Shown here piece after piece: positions 45,177 through 55,730 of a stretch of DNA of 64,000 nt. Made by a program: the position numbers and the translations under genes. Under the pieces are notes generated by a model. It had not been told where the DNA came from. It ran no database searches and saw only the letters and a list, made by a program, of their open reading frames with translations. Position 1 is the stretch's first letter; each line of letters begins with the position of its first letter. Origin of the DNA: Bombyx mori (taxonomy: Eukaryota > Arthropoda > Insecta > Lepidoptera > Bombycidae); assembly GCF_030269925.1 (NCBI RefSeq), contig NC_085109.1:5456001-5520000 (forward strand), read 5' to 3'.

Positions 45177-45390
45177 CTAGATGATGACCGATCGACTTTG
45201 CTCTGTTTTTTTTTTGATAACGCCATCTTGTTGTGTCGTTACAGAGGCTAGTTGCCCTTAATTAAGAAAAATAGTACATATTATTATTCGCCAATAGATG
45301 TCGGAATTTTATGAAAATCGTTGAAGCCGTTTCCGAGATTCAGATTATATATAATATATATACAAGAATTGCTCGTTTAAAGGTATAAGA
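45177..45390 (-). mobile_element. Helitron-like nonautonomous element, family 6, copy 2
   Basis: Left end A|CTAGATGATGACC, right end GTTTAAAGGTATAAGA|T. TTGATAACGCCATCTTGTTG and TACAAGAATTGCTCGTTTAA are shared with 3945-4245 in reverse. It is shorter, through an internal deletion of the GGGGGCGATAAATCGATC region. Confidence 0.65.
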
Positions 45391-46151
45391 TTCACATTAT
45401 TTTGTATGAGAATTGAAAAAAAAAGCTGAGTAAAAACCAAACTGGCGAGCCGCTTTGAATCAGTACCAGCTGAATAGCATAGGCGCGCACTTGGTAAATG
45501 AAATCCAACGGTTTCCGAAATACGACACACAAAAAAATACGTCACGTAAAGCACAAAACAAAGACCACCCTCGCTTGAAGACCACACTAAGTAAGCCGAC
45601 GCATTATTTAATTTCGCAACATTACATCAATAAGACAAGTGACAAGACCATTGCAAAAACGCTCGCTCAAAATACACTAGTTAAGCTTTATTTCAATGCT
45701 TTAAGGTTTCATTTCGATTGGATTTCTATGTATAACAAACAAATATAGTCAGTCCTGTGTTTCACTTAAAGTCATAAAAGCACCCTATCGTTTTCACGCG
45801 TCGTTCTTAGAATTTAAGATCCTTATGTTTTGGCGATATCTTGTTTGTCTGTCTTCATGTAGACAAGCAAACAGCGGGAAACATTGTCGGCTCCAAATAA
45901 AGACTTCCTGAGCCGTATATGGGTAAGGTACACATCCGCAGATGTCGGAAAATAGGAATTTCCTTTCAAATGTTTGAGGTAACGTAAATTATTGGATCTT
46001 CTCTGTTAAGAATTTTTTGTGTTACAGATTCATTATTAGTCATCAATGTATAAAATTTAACAATAACTTATGTAAGTATTATTTGTAAAGTCATAGGAGT
46101 AACTTTCAAATGCAACCTTTAAAACGCATTTCAAATTCAATTTATTTTATA
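45391..46151. other. intergenic, no gene called
   Basis: AT-rich. A 97-codon plus frame at 45455-45748 overlaps a minus frame of similar length; neither has a known motif. Confidence 0.35.
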
Positions 46152-46360
46152 CTAGCGACCCGCCCTCGCTTCGCTTCGGAAACATTAAAACACACATTAA
46201 ACCAAAAAAAAAATAAAAAAAAAATAAAAAAAGTAGCCTATGTTCATCAGGGACAATGTCGGCTTCTAATGGAAAAAGAATTTTTCAAATCGGTCCAGTA
46301 GTTTCGGAGCCTATTCGAAACAAACAAACAAATCTTTCCTCTTTATAATATTAGTATAGA
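46152..46360 (-). mobile_element. Helitron-like nonautonomous element, family 4, copy 1
   Basis: Plus-strand ends A|CTAGCGACCCGCCC and ATTAGTATAGA|T. The interior has CGCTTCGCTTCGGAAACATT, an A-rich tract and ATGTCGGCTTCTAATGG. Almost identical to 48730-48919. Confidence 0.75.
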
Positions 46361-46561
46361 TGATTGTGTGATGCTTCCGATCCTTATTAGAAACATTTAA
46401 ATGCGAATTACATTCACATGGATTATCAATAATATAATTTATTGTGTAGTAAATTTAGCATGTGCCATCATTTATCTAAATGACTTCCCTTGTAATTCTG
46501 TTATCGGCCAATCATTAGTATTGCTTACAAAAATTATAAAGTAAATTTTAAATTATTAAGG
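46361..46561. other. intergenic, nothing recognised
   Basis: AT-rich gap between two mobile elements. Confidence 0.4.
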
Positions 46562-46818
46562 AAGGTGAAGGAATAACATCGTGTAATAAAAATGAAACCC
46601 GCAAAATTATAATTTGCGTAATTACTGGTGGTAGGACCTCTTGTGATTCCGTGCGGGTAGGTACCACCACCCTGCCTATTTCTGCCGTGAAGCAGTAATG
46701 CGTTTCGGTTTGAAGAGTGGGGCAGCCGTTGTAACTATACGTGAGACCTTAGAACTTATATCTCAAGGTGGGTGGCGCATTTACTTTGTGGATGTCTATG
46801 GGCTCCAGTAACCACTTA
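46562..46818 (+). mobile_element. SINE Bm1 with linker, 3'-truncated
   Basis: Starts GAAGGTGAAGGAATAACATC, i.e. linker upstream of the headless boundary, then GTGGTAGGACCTCTTGTGAT and TCTATGGGCTCCAGTAACCA. It stops after CTTAA, with no CAGGTGGG tail or poly-A. Confidence 0.93.
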
Positions 46819-47488
46819 AACATATTTTAAACATATTTTTCCGTATTTTTGCAGATGCTGTACGTGCATCACAGAAGGTGAACGAAAATAAAGTTTATTT
46901 TTTTTGTAATATGTTTCTAAATTTGAAACAATATAAGACCTATCATTATTATTTTGTATTGGCACGATGACATTTATTATCAAGTGCATTCGATTTTATG
47001 TCGTATCGGGATCGTATCTCGTGTCGTGTCGGATTACTTGGATGTGTTAGTTGTGCGTCTTTGAAGTATATTTTACGTCTTAATGTAGGATGACTCATGG
47101 CATCGCTTCACAATGTGTGAAGACCAAATCATTATGTGTTTTGGTTACGTTTTAATTTGTAAATAAAACAATTCATTGTACTAATGAGATGAGGTTCTCG
47201 ACAAAATAATATTTTCATTTTTGTTTTTAATTTTGATCGACTGAAGTTTTTTTTTATTAATGACATGGGTTTATTCAGAAGCAAAAGTGGGTTATGATTT
47301 ATAAAATCTATATTTAACTGTGTATGTTCATTGGTCCTTTTTATAGCTTTCGTATTCAGGCAGAGGCGTTCAAAAACCTAATCACACTTCGTACGCGGTA
47401 GAGTATTCTAATAAATGATATTCAAAGGGTATTTTGTGCGTAAAAGTACCACTTTCAACAACGCTTTACCGGAATTTCACGTGTTGAC
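46819..47488. other. intergenic, nothing recognised
   Basis: AT-rich, with a small local repetition of GTATCG/GTGTCG motifs near 46997-47035. Confidence 0.35.
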
Positions 47489-47800
47489 TTTTTTTTCCTA
47501 CCTATTCTAGTAACCTCGGGGGTTGTTCTAGACTCACCGAGCTAGTAGGTGAACTCACGGGGCTTAAACCGTGAGTATTGCTAACGCTGGCCCTAGCAGG
47601 CAGTGCTTCGCAGAATCTACCACCGGATCGGAAACGCGACCTACTGAGAAGATCCGGCGAGAAACTCAGTGGGCTGTGTCTATGGCTTAATTTACTCGTC
47701 GAGCCCTTCGTCGCAAGCGACGGGTTCGGCGAGGACGATGACCAGTGCTTGAGGTACCTAAAAGCACCGTTAATGGATTGGGAGGATCCGTAATGACGTG
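47489..47800 (-). mobile_element. family B (BMC1-like) complete ~312-bp unit
   Basis: Poly-T, CTACCACCGGATCGGAAACG, ACTCGTCGAGCCCTTCGTCG, CAAGCGACGGGTTCGGCGAG, GAGGTACCTAAAAGCACCGT and GGGAGGATCCGTAATGACGT. It has the same outer boundary as the copy ending at 61543. The opposed 103- and 71-codon frames are shadows of the repeat. Confidence 0.92.
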
Positions 47801-47910
47801 TGTCCCATGTCAACGCTTAACGCATGCCAGACGAAATAATCGAAACCCCAAATGCTAAAGATCTCTTCAATAAAACTGCTTTTACAGGCTTACCACGTGA
47901 TTCTATCTCT

Positions 47911-48126
47911 CTTTTTTTCCTACCTATGCTGATAGCCTTAAGAGGCTATTTCAGAGCTATTTGAGAGGCTTTACCCTAACGTTTAGATGAGCTCACGGGG
48001 CACAAACCGGAGTGGTGCTAACACTGGCCCTAGCAAGACCAGTGCTTCGCAGAATCTACCACCGGACCGGAAACGCAACCCACTGAGAAGATCCGGCGTG
48101 AAACTCAGTGGGCTGCGTCTATGGGT
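47911..48126 (-). mobile_element. family B (BMC1-like) copy
   Basis: CCTACCTATGCTGATAGCCT, GAGCTCACGGGGCACAAACC, GTGCTTCGCAGAATCTACCA and ACTCAGTGGGCTGCGTCTAT. Near the 3' end the AGAGGCTATTT motif is locally duplicated. It lies only 110 bp from another copy in the same orientation. Confidence 0.9.
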
Positions 48127-48729
48127 GATCTAACTGATCTATCTCTGAGTAACAAGTTATGAATATAGAACAAAGTGTGAAATGTGACGCTAAGAAGTGA
48201 TTCTATTTTTAATTGCGAAAACGCAAGCAATAAATTATTTGAAATAGAGCACTATATTTAGTGACATTAATCACTAGACCAATATAGACAAATAAGACCA
48301 ATGAAAGAAAAACTGAGTAACATTAGTTTCTAAGCATCAAAACTTTTTTATTCAAGTACGCGCTCACTGATGCTTTTGAATCTTCGTGACTTAACTAACG
48401 ATTTTAAATATAAGTCCATCACCGATAAGAAACCTCAAGAAACTCAAGCTCTTTCCAAATTACATATACAAAAAAAAATTACAAAATAATATTAAATTAG
48501 TTCACATAATAAAAAAGATCTCGAACTAGACGAAAGAGATTAGCGTCGGTGATAACGAATCAAAAATCTCTTCGCACTGTGTTTCGGCGTAACTTTAATT
48601 TTACTAAATCTTTGATGTGGGAGTTCAAAATGAAACGGCTGCGTGGTAATGAACAGTGTTGTAATGTAAAAAAATAAAAAAATAAATCCTAATATAATAA
48701 AAACAAAAATGTTGCCACTTTATGAACAA
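48127..48729. other. intergenic, nothing recognised
   Basis: AT-rich, no gene signature. Confidence 0.4.
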
Positions 48730-48919
48730 CTAGCGACCCGCCCTCGCTTCGCTTCGGAAACATTAAAACACATGATACCAAAAAAAAAAAAAAAAGTAGC
48801 CTATGTTCATCAGGGACAATGTCGGCTTCTAATGGAAAAAGAATTTTTCAAATCGGTCCAGTAGTTTCAGAGCCTATTCGAAACAAACAAATCTTTCCTC
48901 TTTATAATATTAGTATAGA
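48730..48919 (-). mobile_element. Helitron-like nonautonomous element, family 4, copy 2
   Basis: Ends A|CTAGCGACCCGCCC and TTAGTATAGA|T. The body is the same as 46152-46360, with a shorter A tract and one fewer ACAA near the end. Same orientation, 2.6 kb apart. Confidence 0.75.
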
Positions 48920-49219
48920 TGATTATTAAATAAGGCCAGTGCCAGACACGACACACTGTTTCTTTGTTCTAAGTAATCAACATCAGATGCCTTATAGAAG
49001 CCTAGTAACCTAAACCTTCTCAACGCGGCACGGATCTCGGTGAACTTAAGATAAACTGTGGGCAGTCGGCACTAAATTCGTATTAAAGAGGACAGCAGGA
49101 TTGGATCGACTTAGCGTTCCCACGGCGAAACGCCTCGGGCTGCGTTCAGACGAGACACGGCCTACCACTATCAAACCGAATAGGATTACGATGACAATTT
49201 GTACTTTACCAACGGTTTA
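48920..49219. other. intergenic with a GC patch
   Basis: AGCGTTCCCACGGCGAAACG at about 49106 is partly repeated at about 50432 (GCGTTCCCACGGCGTAATGC), suggesting a further low-copy repeat that I cannot classify. Confidence 0.35.
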
Positions 49220-49345
49220 CTTTTTTTTATTTTTATTTATACTTTATGCACAAAACAAAACTTGTACACAGGCGGAATTAATGCTATGGGCATTCTCTTC
49301 CAGTCGACCATAGGGTGGTGCAGAGATAATGCATGGTAGGTGCAC
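49220..49345 (-). mobile_element. LINE 3' UTR copy (CR1/jockey-like)
   Basis: In reverse it reads GACTGGAAGAGAATGCCCAT, AGCATTAATTCCGCC and an AAATAAAAATAAAA tail. This is the same 3' UTR type as 54362-54484. Confidence 0.65.
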
Positions 49346-49663
49346 CAACAAAAGAATAACAAACAACAACAAAAAAAAAACAAAAAAAGAACTAAATCAA
49401 ACCAAAAATCTTCCTTAAAGTAACATCTCAGTATTATAGAATACACATAATGTTAAATATAGGTACTTATATAGATTACATATGACTTTGTATGCATAAA
49501 TAAACATACTACAATTTAATATACCTATGTATAAAATAATAAAATACATACATACACATAATTACACACAATATAATATACATGTAAAGTAATAATATAT
49601 AAATACATATGCAAATAGAACTAGAACAATCTCAGGCTGTTATCTGTTAAATCAGTGCTTAAA
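49346..49663. other. low-complexity AT-rich stretch
   Basis: Poly-A and ATAC/ATAT-rich sequence with no gene signature. Confidence 0.5.
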
Positions 49664-49912
49664 TTTTTTTATATTATTTCTTAGATGGGTGGACGAGCTC
49701 ACAGCCCACGTGGTGTTAAGTGGTTACTGGAGCCCATGGACATCTACAGCGTAAATGCGCCACCCACCTTGAGATATAAGTTCTAAGATCTCAGTATAGT
49801 TACAACGGCTGCCCCACCCTTCAAACCGAAACGCATTACTGCTTCACGGCAGAAATAGGCAGGGCGGTGGTACCTACCCCCGCGGACTCACAAGAGGTCC
49901 TACCACCAGTAA
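49664..49912 (-). mobile_element. SINE Bm1, headless copy
   Basis: ATTTCTTAGATGGGTGGACG, CTACAGCGTAAATGCGCCAC, ACGCATTACTGCTTCACGGC and GAGGTCCTACCACCAGTAAG. Confidence 0.95.
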
Positions 49913-50962
49913 GAAAAATCCAGCTCCATAACACACACAAACAAAACACAAACTTTGTTTTAAAAACTTGGACGATTTAAACGAATCTAAGTAGAGCGTT
50001 GTACTACTGTTTTTAATTATTTTTTGAAAATATAGAAAACTTTTATTTTATTTAAACGTATTAATTAAATTTAATCAACTTCAAATAATTGAAACTCGAT
50101 ATATAACATATAAATTGTTTTAGAAGGAAATACGTATCATATGATACGTGTGACAATTTTTACTTTAACTACCACAAACTTAGCTAATATACTTTGTAAT
50201 GCTAAACCAATACAAAGTCTAATAGTAAGTAGTATATTACGATTAATGACTTCGCTCACTTCGGGCTACTTCTTTCATTTTAAATCTTATCATAATATCT
50301 CAAATGTCTGCTATGTATGAGTCCTGATAACCGCCTAAATTCAGGAGCCACTTTAACTTGTATATGCTGCTTAGTAAATAAAAAGATATAACTGTGATGA
50401 AAACTTATTAGTATTATCTGAAGCTTCGTTGCAGCGTTCCCACGGCGTAATGCCTCAGGGGTAAATGATGCGTACAGATACGACCGCGCTTACCTACTGT
50501 GAGCTTAAGATGACAGGGTGGATTGCTTTCGAAATATGTGAGAGAATCGAAACTGCAATAAAATACCGAATTGCTTAATTAAAATTGTTTAAGGATAAAT
50601 GTAATAAGTGCAAGTTAGCAAGACTTAGTAAATTAAAGGCACAAGAATCTAGCGTTCGATTTTATGTAGTTCTATACGAAAATATCACTCCTATTATAGA
50701 TTAGTTTTTTTTTTTTTTAATAATTACTATGTAAACTATAAGTTATTAAACTTGGCATTCGAGGAAATTGAAAAACTCATATTTTGGAAAAAAATCCATA
50801 AATAATGTACTTGTAATGGAACTTTGCCTATTTTGATTTTGCTGAAAATGTAATTTGTTTCTATAGCTATCGTCAATGTAGTGAAAATATTTGAAAAACA
50901 ATAATATTATCGAAAACAAACAAACAGTTGAACATTATTTTTATCCGATATGGATGTCCGAT
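49913..50962. other. intergenic, nothing firmly recognised
   Basis: AT-rich. It contains the second GCGTTCCCACGGCG patch at about 50432. No gene signature. Confidence 0.35.
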
Positions 50963-51211
50963 TTACTGGTGGTAGGACGTCTTGTGAGTCCGCATGGGTA
51001 GGTAACACCACCCTGCCTATTTCTGACGTGAAGCAATAATACGTTTCAGTTTGAAGGGCTGCCGTTGTACTGTAAAAACTGAGACCTGATATCTCAGAGT
51101 GGGTGGTGGCATTTACGTTGTAGATGTCTATGGACGCCACTTACCCCATAACACCAGATAGGTCGGGAGCTCGTCCACCCTTTTAAGCAATAAAGAAAAA
51201 TAATAATAATA
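50963..51211 (+). mobile_element. SINE Bm1, headless copy
   Basis: TTACTGGTGGTAGGACGTCT, TGACGTGAAGCAATAATACG, ACGTTGTAGATGTCTATGGA and TTTAAGCAATAAAGAAAAAT. Moderately diverged. Confidence 0.92.
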
Positions 51212-52026
51212 TTCAAACAAAGAGTAATTTCGTTTATACAATATTTACAGCAAAAAAAATTAATAAAAGAAACGCTGCTTTAGAACCAGACTCGCCTCAA
51301 CACTACATCTGAATCTTTATTTGTAAATATAATTACGTCTGCTGCAATTTCGTAACAGTGGTAAAAATAAAAGTGATTAAACAACTACATAACTGGTATA
51401 ATTAAAAAAAATCTATGCAAATACCGGTTCAGGTGCAGTAAAATACACACTCAGCTCAGCTGGAGATCGCACGTTTGCATCTATTATTTCATCAAAATAA
51501 ATTAAATATCTTAATAAATTACGCACTTAGGTATGCCTTTTGTAGCAGTTAGATCATATTCGATTCGTCTGTTTCATTTTCTTTAATTTTAATATTAAAA
51601 CAGATACTATTCATTTTAAATAGTTAATGACGTAACAAGAATGCAACGATGATTCTCGATAATTCTAATCAGTTTGATAAGAGAAAAATAATAACGGTAC
51701 AATTATATTTCAAAAAAAAAACATTTCTATATGGAGCAGTGGAAAGTAAAAATGAAAACTCTAGTAATATTAATTTACTAAGTTAGACGTGAATATATTT
51801 TATCGTCTCAACGACTTGAATTTGAATTTAAACTACTTTTACAATATGATCTCACGTTTATATTGTCATTCTATTAGGTATTTCAGATGTTCTGAATGCT
51901 TTAAATTTTTCGTGGTCACATCAGGTTTATTGAACTTATTCCAAACGTTAGAAATAATGTAATGATAGTGAAAAAAGCGAGATTAAATAGTTTAATTAGT
52001 TTTAATTTTGTTTACGGCAAGCGAAA
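51212..52026. other. intergenic, nothing recognised
   Basis: AT-rich, no gene signature. Confidence 0.4.
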
Positions 52027-52425
52027 TCTATATATTAATACGTGAAACAAAAACTTTGTATCTCTTTTTACGAAAATTGCGCGGACGGAGGAGTATGAAA
52101 TTTTCCACACTTATAGAGAACATAGAGAACAAGCGCACAATGCTAATATTTTGTTAAAATAATGCATAAAACATACATTAAATCAATAAAGAAAACATTA
52201 CACACACCACATACCATGTATTTGACGCACACACGCATGCATACTATTTATTGTCAAACTTTTGTTCTTGACGTCTGTGGTCAAATTGAGAATAGATTAA
52301 ATATTGTTTGTCTTTATTAATGTTTTTTATAGTGTAGCCTTGGCGAAATTTGTGATTATAGTATGTGTACGAACTTACAATTCCAATTACTTATAGTCGA
52401 ATTTCGACTACTGTGGGACCTCTAG
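52027..52425 (+). mobile_element. Helitron-like nonautonomous element, family 2, copy 2
   Basis: Intact ends: A|TCTATATATTAATACGTGA and GGGACCTCTAG|T. A 15-bp palindrome AGTCGAATTTCGACT (52395-52409) lies 12 bases before the terminal CTAG, as Helitron 3' hairpins do. About 400 bp, no ORF. Confidence 0.85.
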
Positions 52426-53248
52426 TCCAAATAAAAAGACTTGATATTCTTCATTACGCAAAAACATGAATTTTAGTTGCGTTGAAAAAGGTCAGACTTA
52501 CTATTCCACTAGAAGTCATAATTTACATACGTTTTTTTTTACCGAAAACTTAATAAAGATCTCCGGTAGAAACATTCATTCAAAGCTCCCAAACTACAGC
52601 ACAAACAACCGATTCATTAAGAGAATGAATGGTGAAGTACGACGCCATGTCAACGGCTCGTCTAATTACCGCCACATCTTTAGTGAAAACAAACTTAAAT
52701 CCGAGTTGATTATTGGACTTTTATCTTAAACGTCTAATACAAAAAAAATACATTTGACGGCAAAAGATAATTTTGTGTGTCCGCATAAGTTTACGTCACG
52801 GAATGGGGGCGGCTAGGATAAAAAAAAAGTATCGTGGATCTCCCTGTGAGGCCTAATTAAGATACATATCGATGAGATCGACCCGCCCTCGATTCAGACA
52901 CTATTGTTCTTCAGTCGCAGGCTTCGAACGGAACTAATGTACCCTTGATGTATGGTAAATTCTTTTTTCATGATAAATATGTAAAAGCATAAATAAATCG
53001 TTTTCGAAATCATAGTTTCTAGTATGGAAACGGAACATACGGAAAAGCTATTTACATATGCTTAGTTTATTTTACAATTTTTTATTATGGAAATACTGGG
53101 AAGGCTTATAATTGAGTTAGCGTTTTCTAAATAGGTATGCAAGTACATCTGTTTTCCGGATATGATGAACACGTCACAAACGCAATCGTCCTCACGCTGT
53201 GGGTTATGGCGTTGATCGTAGTAGCGTTTGAGCTCAGTATGCGTGATA
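52426..53248. other. intergenic, no gene called
   Basis: AT-rich. An 87-codon plus frame at 52466-52729 shows no recognisable family and has no codon or splice support. Confidence 0.35.
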
Positions 53249-53497
53249 TCTACACTAATATATAAATTTACAGTGGTTTTTACGGATGTTCCGTTATAAC
53301 TACTGAATCGTGCATCCGATTAACTTCAAACTTGGCATCAATATAGACAATACATGTACTTAATGGATAGGCTAATATTTACATGAGTGTTGGACACCCT
53401 ACACCAGTTGGGGGGGCGTTATTGATGAGAATTTTTGTGGGGTGAGAAATAATAATGTTAATTTTAAGTGCCCACCGAAGCGAACGGGTACAGCTAG
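53249..53497 (+). mobile_element. Helitron-like nonautonomous element, family 3, copy 1
   Basis: Starts A|TCTACACTAATATATAAAT and ends CGGGTACAGCTAG|T. The interior has GTTTTTACGGATGTTCCGTT and GGATAGGCTAATATTTACAT. An inverted relative lies at 57852-58074. Confidence 0.75.
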
Positions 53498-53773
53498 TAA
53501 CAAATAAATTCGAGAATATTGGACCAACGATGATGTGGATGAGAGACAGATAAATGAGACCTTGTATCCGCATGGTGCGATAGTTTTTTCACAGCCGCCT
53601 TTTCGTTGATTTCAAGCGGACTGGATTGTGGGCTGCAGTTACTATTAGAAACTACCCACACTCGTAAACATTAGCTATAAGAATGGCAGGATTTAGACAA
53701 TTTTAGTCTGGCATCTCCAAATAATAGTGTCTATTTGGCACCGAAATCCCCCATCTAAAAAAATTTTTTATAG
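53498..53773. other. intergenic, nothing recognised
   Basis: AT-rich, no gene signature. Confidence 0.4.
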
Positions 53774-53962
53774 TTTTTTTATTGCTTAGATGGGTGGACG
53801 GGCTCACAGCCCACCTGGTGTTAAGTGGTTACTAGAGCCCATATACATCTACAACGTAAATGAGCCACCCACCTTGAGATATAAGTTCTACGATCTCAGT
53901 ACAGTTACAACGGCTGCCCCACCCTTCAAACCGAAACGCATTACTGCTTCACGGCGGAAATA
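53774..53962 (-). mobile_element. SINE Bm1, truncated copy
   Basis: TTTTTTTATTGCTTAGATGG, CCCACCTGGTGTTAAGTGGT, ACGCATTACTGCTTCACGGC and GGAAATA. The first ~55 bp of the element beyond GGAAATA are missing, so the boundary differs from the common headless one. Confidence 0.92.
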
Positions 53963-54361
53963 AATAATTTACCATCACAACTTTTAGCTTTACTCGCCTT
54001 CCTACTAGAACGATTTCTTGATTATTTGATTGAATTTAAAACTAGGAATTATTAATTATTCTATTACACTTTTCAGTCAGAACGTTAAGCGACTTTCACG
54101 TGGGCGAACGCTACGCTAACTCATGACAATCTTGATTGATAGAGATGAGCAGTTAAATTATTTTAAACGAATATTACTTTTACGATTACAAATTGAAATA
54201 ACATAATTGATAATATTTGTTTATACATATATGTTTTTATATGTATATATTTATGATATTTATATGTATATATGTATGTGTATGTATTTATTTAAGTACG
54301 AGTATTTCTATCTATAAATATTATGAATGTTATATATACACATATGCTTAAGTAATATCAC
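53963..54361. other. AT-rich, TATG/ATAT low-complexity
   Basis: A TATATGTATATATGTATGTG stretch lies near 54250. No gene signature. Confidence 0.45.
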
Positions 54362-54484
54362 CTTCACACTACACCTACCAAGGTTCATCTCTGCACTCCC
54401 CTAAGGTAGACTGTTAGAAAATGCCTATGGCATTAGTCCGCCTTTATACTTTCTAGTATATGAAGTTATAAATAAATAAATAAG
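54362..54484 (+). mobile_element. LINE 3' UTR copy with (AAAT)n tail
   Basis: AAAATGCCTATGGCATTAGT followed by CCGCCTTT, then TATAAATAAATAAATAAG. Matches the reversed copy at 49220-49345; typical of lepidopteran CR1/jockey-like LINE ends. No coding part remains. Confidence 0.65.
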
Positions 54485-54626
54485 TGAGTTGCAGTTTAAT
54501 TTCCGCGTGGGTGGACGTTACATCTTAACGAAGTCTTCAAATTAAGATTTCAATTTTTCGAATGAAATTGTCGATTAGGAAAGAACTCCAACTTAAAAGT
54601 ACCTAACTATATTTTTATTATATTAA

Positions 54627-54917
54627 CTAGCTGACCCGGCAGACTTCGTAGTGCCTCAATCGATAAATAAAAGACCTATAGCTTTTGTATAAAATAAACT
54701 TAAAACAAACAAAAGGAATCCATCCGACGGGGGACACATCAAAGGAAAAACAAAATTGTTATTTTTATTTAATTCCGAGATTTTTCATATTTATCTACCT
54801 TTTAAACCTTCTCTGGACTTTCACAAATAATTCAAGACCAAAATCAGCCAAATCGGTCCAGACGTTCTCGAGTTTTAGCGAGACTAACGAACAGCAATTC
54901 ATTTTTATATACATAGA
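54627..54917 (-). mobile_element. Helitron-like nonautonomous element, family 1
   Basis: A|CTAGCTGACCCGGCAGACTT at the left and TATATACATAGA|T at the right. It has the same interior and almost the same length as 17888-18177, with both termini intact. Confidence 0.8.
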
Positions 54918-55490
54918 TATTGTAAGATATTTTTCATCTTAAACTATAAATATTATACTGTATTATGCTGTATGAAATTCAAAAAACAATTCCTACAGAT
55001 TTAATTATAATGTAACTCACACAGATTTGTGTAGAGAAACATGAGTACATGCAACTAAGTTGCTAATGTATATTACGTTCAGGTATCTCTTTGTATAATT
55101 TTATACAAATCTGATTAGTCCTACATTCTGGGATAAGTGCAAAAATCAAAGGTATCTTAGTTGTACTTACATACGTTTTCAGCAAGAAAACAACCGAGCA
55201 AAGTACCTTATTACTATAACATCGTCTTGAATACGTGTTTATTAAGCACGCTACATTGCTTTTATTATAGGCGTGTGCCGGATCGACTTCGTAAACACTA
55301 CATTTGCATCCCAACCGAAGCCCACCGCAAACCTGGCTTGATCGCTAAAAATCATTATACCTATTTATATGACTTTCATCCAATGTTCTCGAGCGATTTT
55401 GTTGAAAGTAAACTTTATATTAAAAGTTTAAAGATCGAAATCGTTTGGCCATACCAATATCATAAGTTGTGAGCATCGAAGATTCCAATA
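54918..55490. other. intergenic, no gene called
   Basis: A 103-codon plus frame at 55161-55472 and a minus frame overlap. Neither shows a known motif, so I leave them uncalled. Confidence 0.35.
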
Positions 55491-55730
55491 CAATAATACG
55501 TGCACTGGGCCGGCGCGCGCGCAGTCTTGATCTGACCACTACTGTGCATTTCCCACGGGCTGCGCACTCTTCCGTCCTTGTCTCTTTGTATATTTCTATC
55601 CCTGTTTAGCGTGGTGGACTGTCGCTCTTTCGTTAAACGAAGCACACCCACACACGCCGTCGGTATTTCAGATTGCTCTGAGGCTGGTACCGACATACAT
55701 TACGTCAGCCCACAGGTTAGCTAGTATGTT
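55491..55730. other. GC-rich block of unknown nature
   Basis: Contains GGCCGGCGCGCGCGCAGTCT, CGGGCTGCGCACTCTTCCGT and ACACGCCGTCGGTATTTCAG. A 78-codon minus frame is open across it but resembles no family I know. Not shared with other repeats in the window. It may be a transposon fragment, an exon or a regulatory region. Confidence 0.3.

Noticed and set aside
45455..45748. 97-codon plus-strand open frame
   Set aside because: No family resemblance, AT-rich codon use, and an overlapping minus frame of similar length.
47502..47813. 103-codon minus-strand frame and overlapping 71-codon plus frame
   Set aside because: Both are read from family B, and similar frames appear at every copy (10405-10660, 30247-30489, 61203-61475).
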